Of a stretch of DNA of 64,000 nucleotides, positions 40,602-50,551 are shown piece by piece. The notes below the pieces were generated by a model, which was not told the DNA's origin, searched no databases, and saw nothing but the letters and a program-made list of their open reading frames with translations. Each line of letters opens with the position of its first letter. Position 1 is the stretch's first letter. The translations under genes were made by a program, and so were the position numbers. Location: assembly GCF_022376835.1 (NCBI RefSeq), contig NZ_CP084606.1:2623501-2687500 (forward strand). The letters are read 5' to 3'. Origin of the DNA: Brucepastera parasyntrophica. GTDB taxonomy: Bacteria; Spirochaetota; Spirochaetia; Treponematales; Treponemataceae.

Positions 40602-42385
40602 TATGTTTTTCTTTTATGCTGCTTTACTTCCGCCGGAGGTATTTCCCATTCCACTGAAATATGGCGGTGTGCAATATCAGGAATATTTTCAAGATTACGG
40701 CAGTCCGTGCTATGAATAATTATTCCCCTCCCGCGTGAAACATAGCCGGTGATTGGTTTTGGCGGAAGAGGGTTGCAGCATTTTGCGAATTTTATCATAA
40801 AATTGGTTGTATCGCCTATGCGGATTTTAAGAACAGCCGTATCAGTTACAGGCAATTCTTTTCCCGGTTCAGGGGTTTCCTGTATTTCCTTTGTCTGCTG
40901 CTTTCCTGTTTGTACGGGAGGCGCAGATTCCTTTTTTTCAAATTCACTGTCCGGATCATTTTCCTGAAGCCAGGCCCGTATTTTTTGTCTTGCTTTTGCC
41001 GTTTTTACGATAGCATATTGATTTCTGGTTGGACGCGCATTCGGATGTGTTATAATTTCCACAACCTGTGTATTTTTAAGCGGTTGGGAAAGAGGGATGA
41101 TAGAGCCGTCCGCTTTTGCCGCGACAATTTTTTCTCCGATTGCGGAGTGTATACTATAGGCAAAATCGATAGCGGTTGAACCCGCGGGCATTTCTTTTAT
41201 ATCACCTTTCGGTGTAAAAACATAAATCGATTCACCAAGAATATCCGATTTTATTTCAGCAAGAAATTCATCGTCATTAAAATTCTTTTCGGACAGCTCT
41301 TTGAATTTGCTGATTATTGAAAGATGTTCATCAACCTTTATTGTATTGTTCGGAGCCTTTTTATAAAGCCAGTGACTGGCAATACCATTTTCCGCTATCT
41401 GGTGCATTTCTCTGGTACGGATTTGTATTTCCAGGGGATTCCCTTCATAGCACATTACGGTTGTATGAAGACTCTGATAGCCATTCGTTTTCGGCATTGC
41501 AATATAATCCTTAAAACGGCCCTCAAGCGGTTTCCAGATAGTATGCACCAGGCCGAGCATGGTATAACAATCGTTAACGGATGGGCAGAGAATCCGGATG
41601 GCAAGGGAATCAAAAATTTCATCAATGGATTTATTTCTCTTTTTCATTTTCTGGTAAATAGACCAGAAATGTTTTGCCCGGGAAGAAATAGTTATGTCAA
41701 TGTTTGCTTTATATGCGGCGCTGTAAATGGCTTTTTCCGCCTTTCCGAGAAAAATTTCCCGTTCATCTTTTTTTGCCGCAACAAAAGATTTAATCTGGGT
41801 ATAGGCATCAGGATACAAATACTTAAGACACAGATCTTCCATCTCTTCTTTTATTGAGCGTGTTCCCAGCCGGTTTGCAAGCGGGGCCCATATATCAATA
41901 GTTTCAAGGGCGATAATTTTCTGCTGATCTTCTGGAAAATTTTTCAGATTCCTCATTTTATCCAGCCGGTCAGCAAGTCTGATAAGCATTACCCGAATGT
42001 CTCCGATCATTGCGAAAAACATTTTTCTGATTATTTCAGCCTGATGAAGTGTTTTATTCTGCAGCTTCATTGCCGATATCCGTGAAGTCCCCTCCGCCAG
42101 CCGGGCAATATTTTTCCCGAATTTTTCCTCAACTATTGCAGCAGTAAGATTGAGGCTGTCTGTAGACCCGTGCAGAAGGGCGCAGGCAATGCTGTCACCG
42201 TCAAGGCTGAGATCGGCAAGGATTCGTGCGACCCTGAGCGGGTGGTCCATAAAGTCTTCCCCGCAGGCCCTTGCAACATTTTTTTTAAGCTGTGACACAT
42301 AATTCCATACGGAGCGGATTCTTCCGGCTTCTTCTTCCGAGAAATACATATATTCTGAAAGGAATTGCTCCAGTCTGTCACTCAC
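40601..42385 (-). CDS. RelA/SpoT family (p)ppGpp synthetase with degenerate hydrolase domain
   Basis: 594 residues, GTG start overlapping the prmC stop (GTGA). Layout: HD domain (about 1-170), synthetase (about 215-330), TGS (about 385-445), then a zinc-finger-like segment with FAKCCNPLPPKPI near 540. Hydrolase residues are lost: the HDxxED motif is HGSTDS and the usual DRLHNMRTL is DRLDKMRNL. Synthetase motifs remain: RFKDYIAMPKTNGYQSLHTT, with the RxKD loop typical of bifunctional enzymes. The usual C-terminal ACT domain is absent (family length about 700-750). It likely makes (p)ppGpp but does not hydrolyse it. Confidence 0.9.
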   Translation of the reverse strand: MSDRLEQFLSEYMYFSEEEAGRIRSVWNYVSQLKKNVARACGEDFMDHPLRVARILADLSLDGDSIACALLHGSTDSLNLTAAIVEEKFGKNIARLAEGTSRISAMKLQNKTLHQAEIIRKMFFAMIGDIRVMLIRLADRLDKMRNLKNFPEDQQKIIALETIDIWAPLANRLGTRSIKEEMEDLCLKYLYPDAYTQIKSFVAAKKDEREIFLGKAEKAIYSAAYKANIDITISSRAKHFWSIYQKMKKRNKSIDEIFDSLAIRILCPSVNDCYTMLGLVHTIWKPLEGRFKDYIAMPKTNGYQSLHTTVMCYEGNPLEIQIRTREMHQIAENGIASHWLYKKAPNNTIKVDEHLSIISKFKELSEKNFNDDEFLAEIKSDILGESIYVFTPKGDIKEMPAGSTAIDFAYSIHSAIGEKIVAAKADGSIIPLSQPLKNTQVVEIITHPNARPTRNQYAIVKTAKARQKIRAWLQENDPDSEFEKKESAPPVQTGKQQTKEIQETPEPGKELPVTDTAVLKIRIGDTTNFMIKFAKCCNPLPPKPITGYVSRGRGIIIHSTDCRNLENIPDIAHRHISVEWEIPPAEVKQHKRKT

Positions 42386-43299
42386 AATAGCAGTCCTTCT
42401 ATAACGCGGTTTTGGCCGCTTAAATCCTTATGAATAGCTATTTCAATAAATCCTTTTGCCTGCAAATAGTCTGCGGCGGCATCAGCGTTATATTCTCCTG
42501 TTTCAACAAGAATTCGTCCTTTTTTTTCGAGAACGGATATTGCATTGTCAATAAGCGGGCGGATGAGGTCAAGCCCTTCCGCTCCGCCGTCAAGCGCAAG
42601 AAGCGGTTCATTCCGTCCGTCTGCTAAAAGGCTTGCCGCGGTTTCGGTTGGCACATACGGCGGGTTTGAAACAACCAGCATATATTTTTCCCCGGATTTT
42701 CCCTCTGCGGCAGGAAGTCCGGGCCGGAGGTCTCCCTGGATAAATCTGACTGTATGACCTGAACCGAGTATTTCTTCCGCATTCTGCGCCGCTATTAAAA
42801 GGGCCTCACCGGAAATATCGGTTGCGGTGACTCTGATATCCGGTAATTCAGCTTTCAGAGAAACCGCTATGCAGCCGGAGCCGGTACATACATCAAGGAC
42901 CTGAAATCCGTTTTTGAATCCTGGGTTATTGTTTTCAATTTTTGCTTTTTGTTCATTTATAATGCACAGGGCCCGTTCCAGCAGAATTTCGGTGTCGGGT
43001 TTGGGAATTAAAACCGCGGGAGTAACACGGAAGGAATACCTCCAGAAATCCTTTTTGCCTGTGATATAAGCGACAGGTTCGCCGTTTTGTCGCCGTCTGA
43101 CGGCGGAATAAAACAGCTCTATAGCATCCACCGGAACGGTTTCCTCCCGGTGTGACAGAAGATAGGCTTTGTCACGGGAAAGTAGCGTTCCGAGCAGCAG
43201 GCATGCATCCAGCAAGGCCGTTTCCGGTTTTGTTTTCCCTATTATATGTGAGCCTTTTTTTATCAGGCCGCCGATAGTTGTTTCTGAATCCCTTTTCAT
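42382..43299 (-). CDS. prmC: Peptide chain release factor N5-glutamine methyltransferase
   Basis: 305 residues from ATG 43299; a TTG two codons earlier is possible. N-terminal helical substrate-binding domain, then the SAM-binding motif VLDVCTGSGCIAVSLKAELP near residue 137 and the catalytic NPPYVPTE near 205. It methylates the GGQ glutamine of release factors. It sits 42 bases downstream of prfA, its substrate gene, and overlaps relA by four bases. Confidence 0.95.
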   Translation of the reverse strand: MKRDSETTIGGLIKKGSHIIGKTKPETALLDACLLLGTLLSRDKAYLLSHREETVPVDAIELFYSAVRRRQNGEPVAYITGKKDFWRYSFRVTPAVLIPKPDTEILLERALCIINEQKAKIENNNPGFKNGFQVLDVCTGSGCIAVSLKAELPDIRVTATDISGEALLIAAQNAEEILGSGHTVRFIQGDLRPGLPAAEGKSGEKYMLVVSNPPYVPTETAASLLADGRNEPLLALDGGAEGLDLIRPLIDNAISVLEKKGRILVETGEYNADAAADYLQAKGFIEIAIHKDLSGQNRVIEGLLL

Positions 43300-43341
43300 A
43301 ATCAACTTTATCCGGAATGCCCTATGCCGGGTAAACCGTTA

Positions 43342-44415
43342 TTATATTTCCTTTTGCCCTTTCAGCTGCGCTTCTCTTGCAGAAATACAAAGGGCCTCTA
43401 TTACCTCATCCAGATCTCCCTGCATGATCAGATCAAGCTTATATAATGTAAGATTGATGCGGTGATCGGTCAGGCGGTTTTGGGGAAAGTTATAGGTTCT
43501 GATCCGCTCGGAACGGTCTCCTGATCCGACCTGGTTTTTTCTGTCTGCCGCGCGTTCGGCATTCTTTTTGTTATCTTCAAGCTCAAAAAGCCGGGTCCGT
43601 AAAACACGCATAGCCTTTGCCTTGTTTTTTATCTGGCTTTTTTCGTCCTGACAGATAACTACAAGGCCGGTAGGAAGGTGAGTGATACGGACTGCTGAAT
43701 CGGTTGTATTAACGCATTGTCCGCCGGGACCGCCTGCCCTCATTACATCAATGCGGAGATCTTCCTGCTGGATATTTATTTCCGTTTCTTCAGCTTCGGG
43801 GAGTACCGCGACGGTTACCGCGCTGGTATGGATGCGTCCGGATCCTTCCGTTTCGGGAACCCGCTGCACGCGGTGAACTCCTGATTCATACCGCAGGCTG
43901 CCGTACACGTATTTTCCGGAAATGGAAAATGTTATTTCTTTCAAGCCGCCCAGCCCGGTTTCACTTGAAGAGAGAATTTCATATTTCCATCCTTTTGTTT
44001 CCGCATAGCGGGTATACATTCTGAATAAATCAGCGGCAAAGAGGGCGGCTTCTTCACCTCCGGTCCCGCCCCTGATTTCCATAATAATATTTTTTTCTTC
44101 AAGCGGGTCAGGGGGAATAAGAAGAAGTTTCAATTTGTCTCTGCTTGACTCAAATCTGTTTTCAAGCTCGCGCAGTTCTTCCTTTGCCATTTCCCGTATT
44201 TCAGGGTCATCGGCTTCGCGGACAAGCTGCTGCGTTTCGGTTATTTCTTTTTCAATCTGCAGATACACTGCGTATTCTTCCATAAGGTCTGAAAGATAGG
44301 AGTGTTCACGCATAACATCTTTATATTGTTTTGCGTTGCGTATGAGTTCAGGGTTTTGTATTTCCGTTTCAACTTCGGCAAAGCGGGTTTTCAGACTTTC
44401 AAGACGTTGTTGCAT
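43342..44415 (-). CDS. prfA: Peptide chain release factor 1
   Basis: 357 residues, normal RF1. Codon-recognition motif [20 protein letters not shown] includes the PxT-type region, and the catalytic loop is [20 protein letters not shown] with the GGQ. Terminates at UAA/UAG. Confidence 0.97.
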   Translation of the reverse strand: MQQRLESLKTRFAEVETEIQNPELIRNAKQYKDVMREHSYLSDLMEEYAVYLQIEKEITETQQLVREADDPEIREMAKEELRELENRFESSRDKLKLLLIPPDPLEEKNIIMEIRGGTGGEEAALFAADLFRMYTRYAETKGWKYEILSSSETGLGGLKEITFSISGKYVYGSLRYESGVHRVQRVPETEGSGRIHTSAVTVAVLPEAEETEINIQQEDLRIDVMRAGGPGGQCVNTTDSAVRITHLPTGLVVICQDEKSQIKNKAKAMRVLRTRLFELEDNKKNAERAADRKNQVGSGDRSERIRTYNFPQNRLTDHRINLTLYKLDLIMQGDLDEVIEALCISAREAQLKGQKEI

Positions 44416-44481
44416 AATAAGAATATAATATCAGATTTGGCCGCCCTCTTCAATCATATCGGTGCGATGTATTGGCGCAGG

Positions 44482-45300
44482 TCAAAGATATTGTTTCAGT
44501 TCCGCGGTCTGGGTCCCGGCGAGCAGTTCAATATATTTCCTGGCGGGACTCGCGTCTATTTTGGGTATCAGGACTTCTTCAATCTGAAAAAAGCCGACAT
44601 CACTGCTCATCAGTATTTCTATGCGGAGCGGTTTTTCAGCTCCCTTCATGATTGTAACGGCCTCTATGGAATTCGCGGAATACTTGTGGATATCCCCAAC
44701 CTTCGGTTCCGTACTCAAAGTCATTGGTATCCTTGCCCTGCCTTTTTTCATATCGCAGCCGTCGGCTACGAGAATGATCCCCGCTTCAAGTGAATGTATT
44801 TTATGCCCCCCCATATGTCCGATAATGCCTTCCAGGGTGAGAGAACGTACAACGCACCGCTGGGATATATTGTCGGGATATACCTGCCCGAGCAGGCGGT
44901 CAATTATGGGAAAGGCGAGAATTGAACTGAAAAATTCATGATCCTGCCTCCCGACAGTCATGCCGACGTCATGCAGAAACGACGCAAAAATTACAGCGGT
45001 AAGGCTGTCTTCAAAAGTACCCGCGTTTTCGTGTTCCAGAGAGGCCTCTATTCCCGCTTCCCTCAGGAGAAACATCATATGGATTGCGTTAAGCGCCACC
45101 GTCCTCATATGGACAGGGCCGTGATCATTATATCCCAGCCGCACAATACTGACCGTATTTGCATAGTCCTGGAGGGCATTAACCTCGCTGTCATGTATAA
45201 GCAGTTCCGCGGCGCGGTGCGCTGTTTTTTCGTTTTCAATATGGGCAAGAATCTTTTTTTCGAGAGAAAGTTCTTTTGGTGATTTTACTGAATGTTTCAT
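44482..45300 (-). CDS. HD-domain phosphohydrolase
   Basis: 272 residues from ATG 45300. The first HD His is in YNDHGPVHMRTVALNAIHMM (about 70-90) and the HD pair is in SFLHDVGMTVG (about 125). A later GGHKIHSLEAGIILVADGCD segment supplies further metal ligands and the DGCD typical of this predicted phosphohydrolase group. The C-terminal 80 residues form a small beta domain. Substrate unknown; a nucleotide is likely. Conserved group, no symbol. Confidence 0.75.
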   Translation of the reverse strand: MKHSVKSPKELSLEKKILAHIENEKTAHRAAELLIHDSEVNALQDYANTVSIVRLGYNDHGPVHMRTVALNAIHMMFLLREAGIEASLEHENAGTFEDSLTAVIFASFLHDVGMTVGRQDHEFFSSILAFPIIDRLLGQVYPDNISQRCVVRSLTLEGIIGHMGGHKIHSLEAGIILVADGCDMKKGRARIPMTLSTEPKVGDIHKYSANSIEAVTIMKGAEKPLRIEILMSSDVGFFQIEEVLIPKIDASPARKYIELLAGTQTAELKQYL

Positions 45301-45380
45301 ATCTATTAATATATGACAAATAGATATATTTTGGTACACACTCTGTCGAGAAAAGTGTGAAAAAAACTTTCTCCCGGTGT

Positions 45381-46061
45381 TCAGCCTGATTCATTTTTCT
45401 TCTGGGGCGCCGCGGCAGTTTTTCCCGGCGGGAGCGTGTTTTTCCGGGCTGTTTCGCTTTTGATCGGAGGCTTTTTTCTTGGCGGGTTCTTTTTTGCGGA
45501 TGAAGCTCTTTCGGGACTGAAAAATCCGAACAGGCTGCCGCAAAAACCGCCGGCAATATGCGCGAATTGTGAAATATTATCGTCTTTTACTATTGAGATG
45601 ATTTCCCGCCCCAGATAGAGGGCTACTATCAGGATAAAGGTGAGGGGGATTTCATCTTTTCCGTGATTGGTGAATGAAGCCAGAAGAATCATCATAAACA
45701 CAACTCCGGAGGCGCCCAGAAGGGGTTGAATGAAAAAACAGGCATTCAGGACCCCGGTGACAAAACCTGTGACGATAATCATTAACAGCATAGTAAAGGA
45801 GCCGTATGTTTCTTCCAGCATCGGGCCCAGCAGGAGAATATAAGCCATATTCCCGACAAGGTGGTTCCAGTCGGCGTGACCCGCGATATGGGTAAAAAGG
45901 CGCAGATAGAACAGCGGATTGGTTATATCGAAGGTCAGGGTTGTCGGCGCAGTAAAAAAGATACGGATAAGGTCCCTGTAAAAATACTGATTAATCAGTA
46001 AAACCAGTACGCAGACGAAGGCATAGGTGAGGGATGTCGGAGCATTATATTTAATTTTCAT
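45381..46061 (-). CDS. Rhomboid family intramembrane serine protease
   Basis: 226 residues with six spans. Catalytic serine in LLGASGVVFMM (GxSG), catalytic His in FAHIAGGFCGSL, and the oxyanion/structural HLVGNMAYILLLGP. A basic Pro/Lys-rich cytoplasmic tail of about 45 residues follows the last span. Its start overlaps the end of xth by 11 bases. Confidence 0.88.
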   Translation of the reverse strand: MKIKYNAPTSLTYAFVCVLVLLINQYFYRDLIRIFFTAPTTLTFDITNPLFYLRLFTHIAGHADWNHLVGNMAYILLLGPMLEETYGSFTMLLMIIVTGFVTGVLNACFFIQPLLGASGVVFMMILLASFTNHGKDEIPLTFILIVALYLGREIISIVKDDNISQFAHIAGGFCGSLFGFFSPERASSAKKNPPRKKPPIKSETARKNTLPPGKTAAAPQKKNESG

Positions 46062-46830
46062 ATATCAGTTTTACCGGACAATGGTCGGAACCGTATACAT
46101 CTTTCAGGATGCTTGATTCTGTAACTTTGGAAATAAAAGAGTTGTTTACAGATATATAATCAATACGCCACCCGATATTTTTCTCTCTTGCGTTAAAACG
46201 GTAGCTCCACCAGCTGTAATGACCGGCGTCAGGGCAAAAATGCCGGAAAGTATCCGTATATCCCGAGTTTATGAAAGTATCCATCCAGGCGCGTTCTTCC
46301 GGGAGATACCCGGGGTTCTTTTCATTGCTTTTCGGGTTGGCAAGGTCTATTGGTTTGTGGGCGATATTATAGTCCCCGCAGAGAATGATATTTTTACCGG
46401 CTTTGGTCAGTCTGTTGCATGTTTCCAGTATCGCCGCGCAGAAATCAAGTTTATAGCCGAGCCGGGCCCCGGCTTCCTGGGAATTCGGAAAATAGGCTGA
46501 AATAACCGTTGCATCGGGAAATTCAGCGATCACGGTCCTGCCTTCATCATCAAATTCCGGGTAGCCGAAATCAATAATATTGAGCGGTTCTGTTTTGCTG
46601 TACAGGGCCGTTCCGGAATATCCCGGTTTTTTTGCGGAATTCCACCATGAAAAATATCCGGTGCCGTCCGGAAAAACCGGTTCGGTCAGCAGAAGATTCA
46701 ATTGTCCCTTGTGTGCTTTTGTTTCCTGGAGGCAGAGTATGTCGGGATTTTCGGCAGCAAGCCAGTCAAGAAAGCCCTTTTTTTCAATTGCCCGGACGCC
46801 ATTTACATTCCAGGAGACTATTGTTTTCAT
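46051..46830 (-). CDS. xth: Exodeoxyribonuclease III
   Basis: 259 residues from ATG 46830 (AGGAG ahead); 20 upstream codons lack a ribosome site. Catalytic motifs in order: SWNVNGVRAIEKKG, CLQETKAHKG with the metal Glu, CGDYNIAHKPIDL, and the final GSDHCPVKL with Asp-His. AP endonuclease and 3'-exonuclease of base-excision repair. Confidence 0.95.
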   Translation of the reverse strand: MKTIVSWNVNGVRAIEKKGFLDWLAAENPDILCLQETKAHKGQLNLLLTEPVFPDGTGYFSWWNSAKKPGYSGTALYSKTEPLNIIDFGYPEFDDEGRTVIAEFPDATVISAYFPNSQEAGARLGYKLDFCAAILETCNRLTKAGKNIILCGDYNIAHKPIDLANPKSNEKNPGYLPEERAWMDTFINSGYTDTFRHFCPDAGHYSWWSYRFNAREKNIGWRIDYISVNNSFISKVTESSILKDVYGSDHCPVKLIYEN

Positions 46831-46875
46831 GAGATTATAATGACACGCAGAACAATGTATTTCAAGACAAAATAG

Positions 46876-46904
46876 TTGTTTCCTTATCAATTTTGCGTTA
46901 TTAA
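46876..46904 (+). promoter_or_regulatory. Promoter of clpS-clpA-aat
   Basis: TTGTTT (46876-46881), 17 bases, TATTAA (46899-46904). The expected start (about 46911) nearly coincides with the clpS ATG at 46914. Confidence 0.5.
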
Positions 46905-46913
46905 TATATATGT

Positions 46914-47219
46914 ATGGAGTTTAAAAATGAAATTGGAAGTAAATCAGTTGTCTCGGAAGAAATCCAGGAACCTCCCCAATTTCGTGTGATTCTCTTAAAC
47001 GATGATTATACAACCAAAGATTTCGTAGTATCGGTTCTTATATCTGTTTTTCATAAAACCAGTGATGATGCGCATAAAATTATGGAAAATGTTCACAATA
47101 AGGGCCGCGGCATTGTAGGAGTATATACCTATGATATTGCAGCAACCTGCTGTCTGGAAGTTCACGATATTTCACGGCAGAACGGCTTCCCGCTCAGGTG
47201 CATTATGGAGCAAATATGA
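46914..47219 (+). CDS. clpS: ATP-dependent Clp protease adaptor ClpS
   Basis: 101 residues. The family core is clear: PPQFRVILLNDDYTTKDFVV, the His/Met-containing helix FHKTSDDAHKIMENVHNKGR, and GVYTYDIAATCCLEVHDISR. It delivers N-degron substrates to ClpA. The ATG at 46914 has no Shine-Dalgarno sequence and no other in-frame start exists nearby, so translation may be leaderless. Its TGA overlaps the clpA ATG. Confidence 0.93.
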   Translation: MEFKNEIGSKSVVSEEIQEPPQFRVILLNDDYTTKDFVVSVLISVFHKTSDDAHKIMENVHNKGRGIVGVYTYDIAATCCLEVHDISRQNGFPLRCIMEQI

Positions 47220-49755
47220 AAATTGAAATAAGCAATATAGTCAAAGAAGTGCTTGACCAGGCATGGGATGACGCTAAACACAGAAACCACAGATATGTGA
47301 CTCCTGAACATATCCTGCTTGCTGCGCTGAACCACCCTCCCGTGCTTAAGATTTTATCAATGTGCGGCGCTGATATTGCATATATTTACGACAACATAAA
47401 TGATTATCTCAAGAAAAGAGTCCCTGTGCTGGCAGAGGCACGCGAACCGGTTCAGACCGTGGGGTTCCAGAATATATTCCAGCAGGCAATAATCCACTGT
47501 GAAAGCGCTGAAAAGCCTGTTCTGGAAATTTCGGATATTCTGGTAAGCCTGCTGGACCAGCATTATAACTATTGTTCATATTATATGCGCAAAAGCGGCC
47601 TCGACAGGCTTATGCTTCTGGAAATTATAAGTCACGGTAAAATTCCGGATGACGATCCCGATAAACCATATGAAGAACTTTCTGAAGAAAGTATTGAATA
47701 CTTTCTCGATGAGAATATGTTTTCTGATGATCTCGGGGCAGAAAGTTATGAACAGGAACTCTACTCCGAGATGGCTGATCCTATCTCGGAAATATCCCGC
47801 ATCTTTTCAGAGACGGACCGGGAAAAAGCCTCTGACAGTAAGAACCGGAAAAAAAGGGACGAGTCGGAGTCTTTTTCCGGCAATGACCCCCAGAAAAGCC
47901 GGAAAAGCATGCTCGGCCGTTATGCTGTTAATCTGACGGAACTTGCGCGCGAGGGTAAGCTGGAACCTCTGGTCGGACGGAAAGATGAACTGGAGCGGAC
48001 AATTCAGGTTTTGTGCAGGAGAATGAAAAATAACCCTGTCCATGTCGGCGATGCTGGTGTAGGTAAAACTGCAATAACTGAAGGACTGGCGCAAATGATT
48101 GTTTCCAGGACCGTCCCCCCGCTCTTATATGATTATGAAATTTTCAGCCTCGATATGGGGTCTCTGGTTGCAGGGACAAAATTCCGCGGTGATTTTGAGG
48201 AGCGGATCCGCCGAATAATCGATGAATTGCTCAAAAAGATAAAACAATTCTTTTTATTGATGAAATCCATACGATAATAGGAGCCGGAGCTTCCAATGAA
48301 GGCGCCCTTGACGCCTCAAATTTACTGAAGCCTATATTAACTTCAGGAAAAATCCGCTGTATCGGTTCCACAACCTATGAGGAATACAATAAATATTTTG
48401 AAAAAGACCACGCCCTGTCCAGGCGTTTCCAGAAAATTGATATTGAAGAACCCTCGGAGCCGGAATCAGTCGAAATCCTGCAGGGCCTGAAAAAACGGTA
48501 TGAAGAATTTCATGGCGTGACATATACTGACGAGGCAATCAATCTTGCTGTCAAACTTTCCGCATTGTATATAACCGAACGGCGGTTACCGGATAAGGCT
48601 ATTGATATTATTGACGAAGCCGGCGCCCGGGCAAGAATGGCCTCTTCCTCTGCGGCTATTCGGAATTCCGGAGGTTTACAGGAAAAAACCCCGGAGGATG
48701 GGCAGAAAACCGAGACACCTGCTTCGGTCAGTCCTGAGCAGCTGCCCCTTATAGTGGACAGGGCCCTTATTGAATCTGTTGTGGCAAAAATTGCGCATAT
48801 ACCGGAGCGGACAATAACAACAGGGGAAACAGACCGGCTGAGAATGCTGGAGCCAGACCTCCATGCTTCCATTTTTGGACAGGATGAAGCTGTTGCGGCT
48901 GTTGTCAAAGCTGTTAAACGGTCCCGGGCCGGGTTCCGTTCACCGGGAAAACCCGTCGCGAATTTTCTCTTTGTCGGTCCTACCGGTGTCGGAAAGACGG
49001 AACTTGCCCGCAAACTGGCGGAAGAGCTCGGCGTCACCTTGTTCCGTTTTGATATGAGTGAATATCAGGAAAAGCACACGGTAAGCAGACTTATCGGTTC
49101 TCCCCCGGGCTATGTCGGATTTGACGAAGGAGGACTTCTTACAGACGCAGTGCGGAAGCAGCCCCATGCTGTTCTTCTGCTCGATGAAATTGAAAAGGCC
49201 CATCCTGATATATTCAACATTCTTCTCCAGATTATGGATTACGCGACACTTACTGATAATCAGGGCAGAAAGGCTGATTTCAGGAATATCATTTTAATTA
49301 TGACCAGCAATGCCGGAGCCAGAGATATAGGAAAACCAATGATCGGATTCGGCGAACAGGAAGTAACGGGGGCCGCCATACATGAGGCAATTGAAAGAAT
49401 TTTTACTCCCGAATTCCGCAACAGGCTTGATGCCGTTGTCCGTTTTGAGCATCTTTCAAAGCAGATAATGGAATCCATTGTACGAAAAGAGCTTGACGCT
49501 GTCCGGATCCAACTGGCAGAAAAAAAGGTCATCCTTGATGTGGACGACAAAGTAGTTTCCCATTTGGCTGAAGCGGGCTATTCCCCGGAATTCGGAGCAA
49601 GAAATTCTTCGCGGATAATCGAGGAAACAATAACCACAGCCCTTGTTGATATGGTCCTTTTCGGCAGTTTGTCTGAAGGCGGAACGGTCCATGTCCGGTA
49701 TGATGAGCAGGCACAGAATAATATTCTTCTGGTTGCAGAACCTGCCGCCGTATAA
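47216..49755 (+). CDS. clpA: ATP-dependent Clp protease ATPase ClpA, interrupted by a one-base deletion near 48240
   Basis: Corrected length about 846 residues. N-domain ([20 protein letters not shown]), an acidic/charged insert at about 145-235, first AAA module ([17 protein letters not shown]) and second ([39 protein letters not shown]). The ClpP-docking loop is MIGFGEQ. The frame breaks at CTCAAAAAGAT: one missing base separates LLKK from [19 protein letters not shown], which continues to the second half. Longer than E. coli ClpA (758) mainly through the insert. Partner of ClpS and presumably ClpP elsewhere. Confidence 0.93.
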
Positions 49756-49777
49756 TTACAGGGACGGATATTCCATT

Positions 49778-50548
49778 ATGACTGACGGGGAAAAAAAACG
49801 GCAGACGCCGGATTTTCCTTTTCTTGAAATTGATACCTTTTTCCGCTTTCCCGAACCGGAGGATACCGACAGTACTGTTGTTGCTGTCGGTGGGAATCTT
49901 TCGCCGGGCATGCTGGTTTCCGCATACACACAGGGAATTTTCCCGTGGTTTAATGACGATGATCCATTGCTCTGGCACTCCCCTGATCCCCGTTTTGTAA
50001 TTTTACCGGAAACGTTTCATATACCCTCGCGGCTTGCCCGCGAAATCAAGCGGTATCCGTTCGAAATACGGGTTGATACCGCTTTCGAGCGGGTGATAAC
50101 CTTCTGTTCATCGATTTCGCGGCCGGACCAGGACAGCACCTGGATAACAGATGATATAATCGAGGCATATATACGGCTGCACAGAGAAGGCCTTGCGCAT
50201 TCTGTGGAAGCCTGGAAAGGCAATGAACTCGCGGGCGGTTTTTTCGGTGTACATATCGGACAGGCTTTTTTCGGGGAATCAATGTTTACCCGCATAGACG
50301 GAGCCTCAAAAGCCGCATTCGCGATTTTTGCCGGTTATTTTTTTTCACACATGCAGGGAAAATTTATTGATTCACAGGTTTATACGGACCATATAGCGCG
50401 GTTCGGCGGGGTAAATATTTCCCGTTATGCGTATCTCCGAAAACTGAACGAAGCGCTGGGTTTTTCCCCTGACAGGACAGAAATTAATCCCGGTAATATT
50501 TTGGAAAAGCGCGGACTCTGGCCATCCGGTATGCTGCAGAACGCATAA
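49778..50548 (+). CDS. aat: Leucyl/phenylalanyl-tRNA-protein transferase
   Basis: 256 residues from ATG 49778; upstream in-frame codons lie within clpA. Family marks: LSPGMLVSAYTQGIFPWFND, WHSPDPRFVILPE, GGFFGVHIGQAFFGESMFTR and FIDSQVYTDHIARFGG. It adds Leu or Phe to N-terminal Lys/Arg, making the N-degrons that ClpS and ClpA, encoded just upstream, recognise. Confidence 0.96.
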   Translation: MTDGEKKRQTPDFPFLEIDTFFRFPEPEDTDSTVVAVGGNLSPGMLVSAYTQGIFPWFNDDDPLLWHSPDPRFVILPETFHIPSRLAREIKRYPFEIRVDTAFERVITFCSSISRPDQDSTWITDDIIEAYIRLHREGLAHSVEAWKGNELAGGFFGVHIGQAFFGESMFTRIDGASKAAFAIFAGYFFSHMQGKFIDSQVYTDHIARFGGVNISRYAYLRKLNEALGFSPDRTEINPGNILEKRGLWPSGMLQNA

Positions 50549-50551
50549 CGG

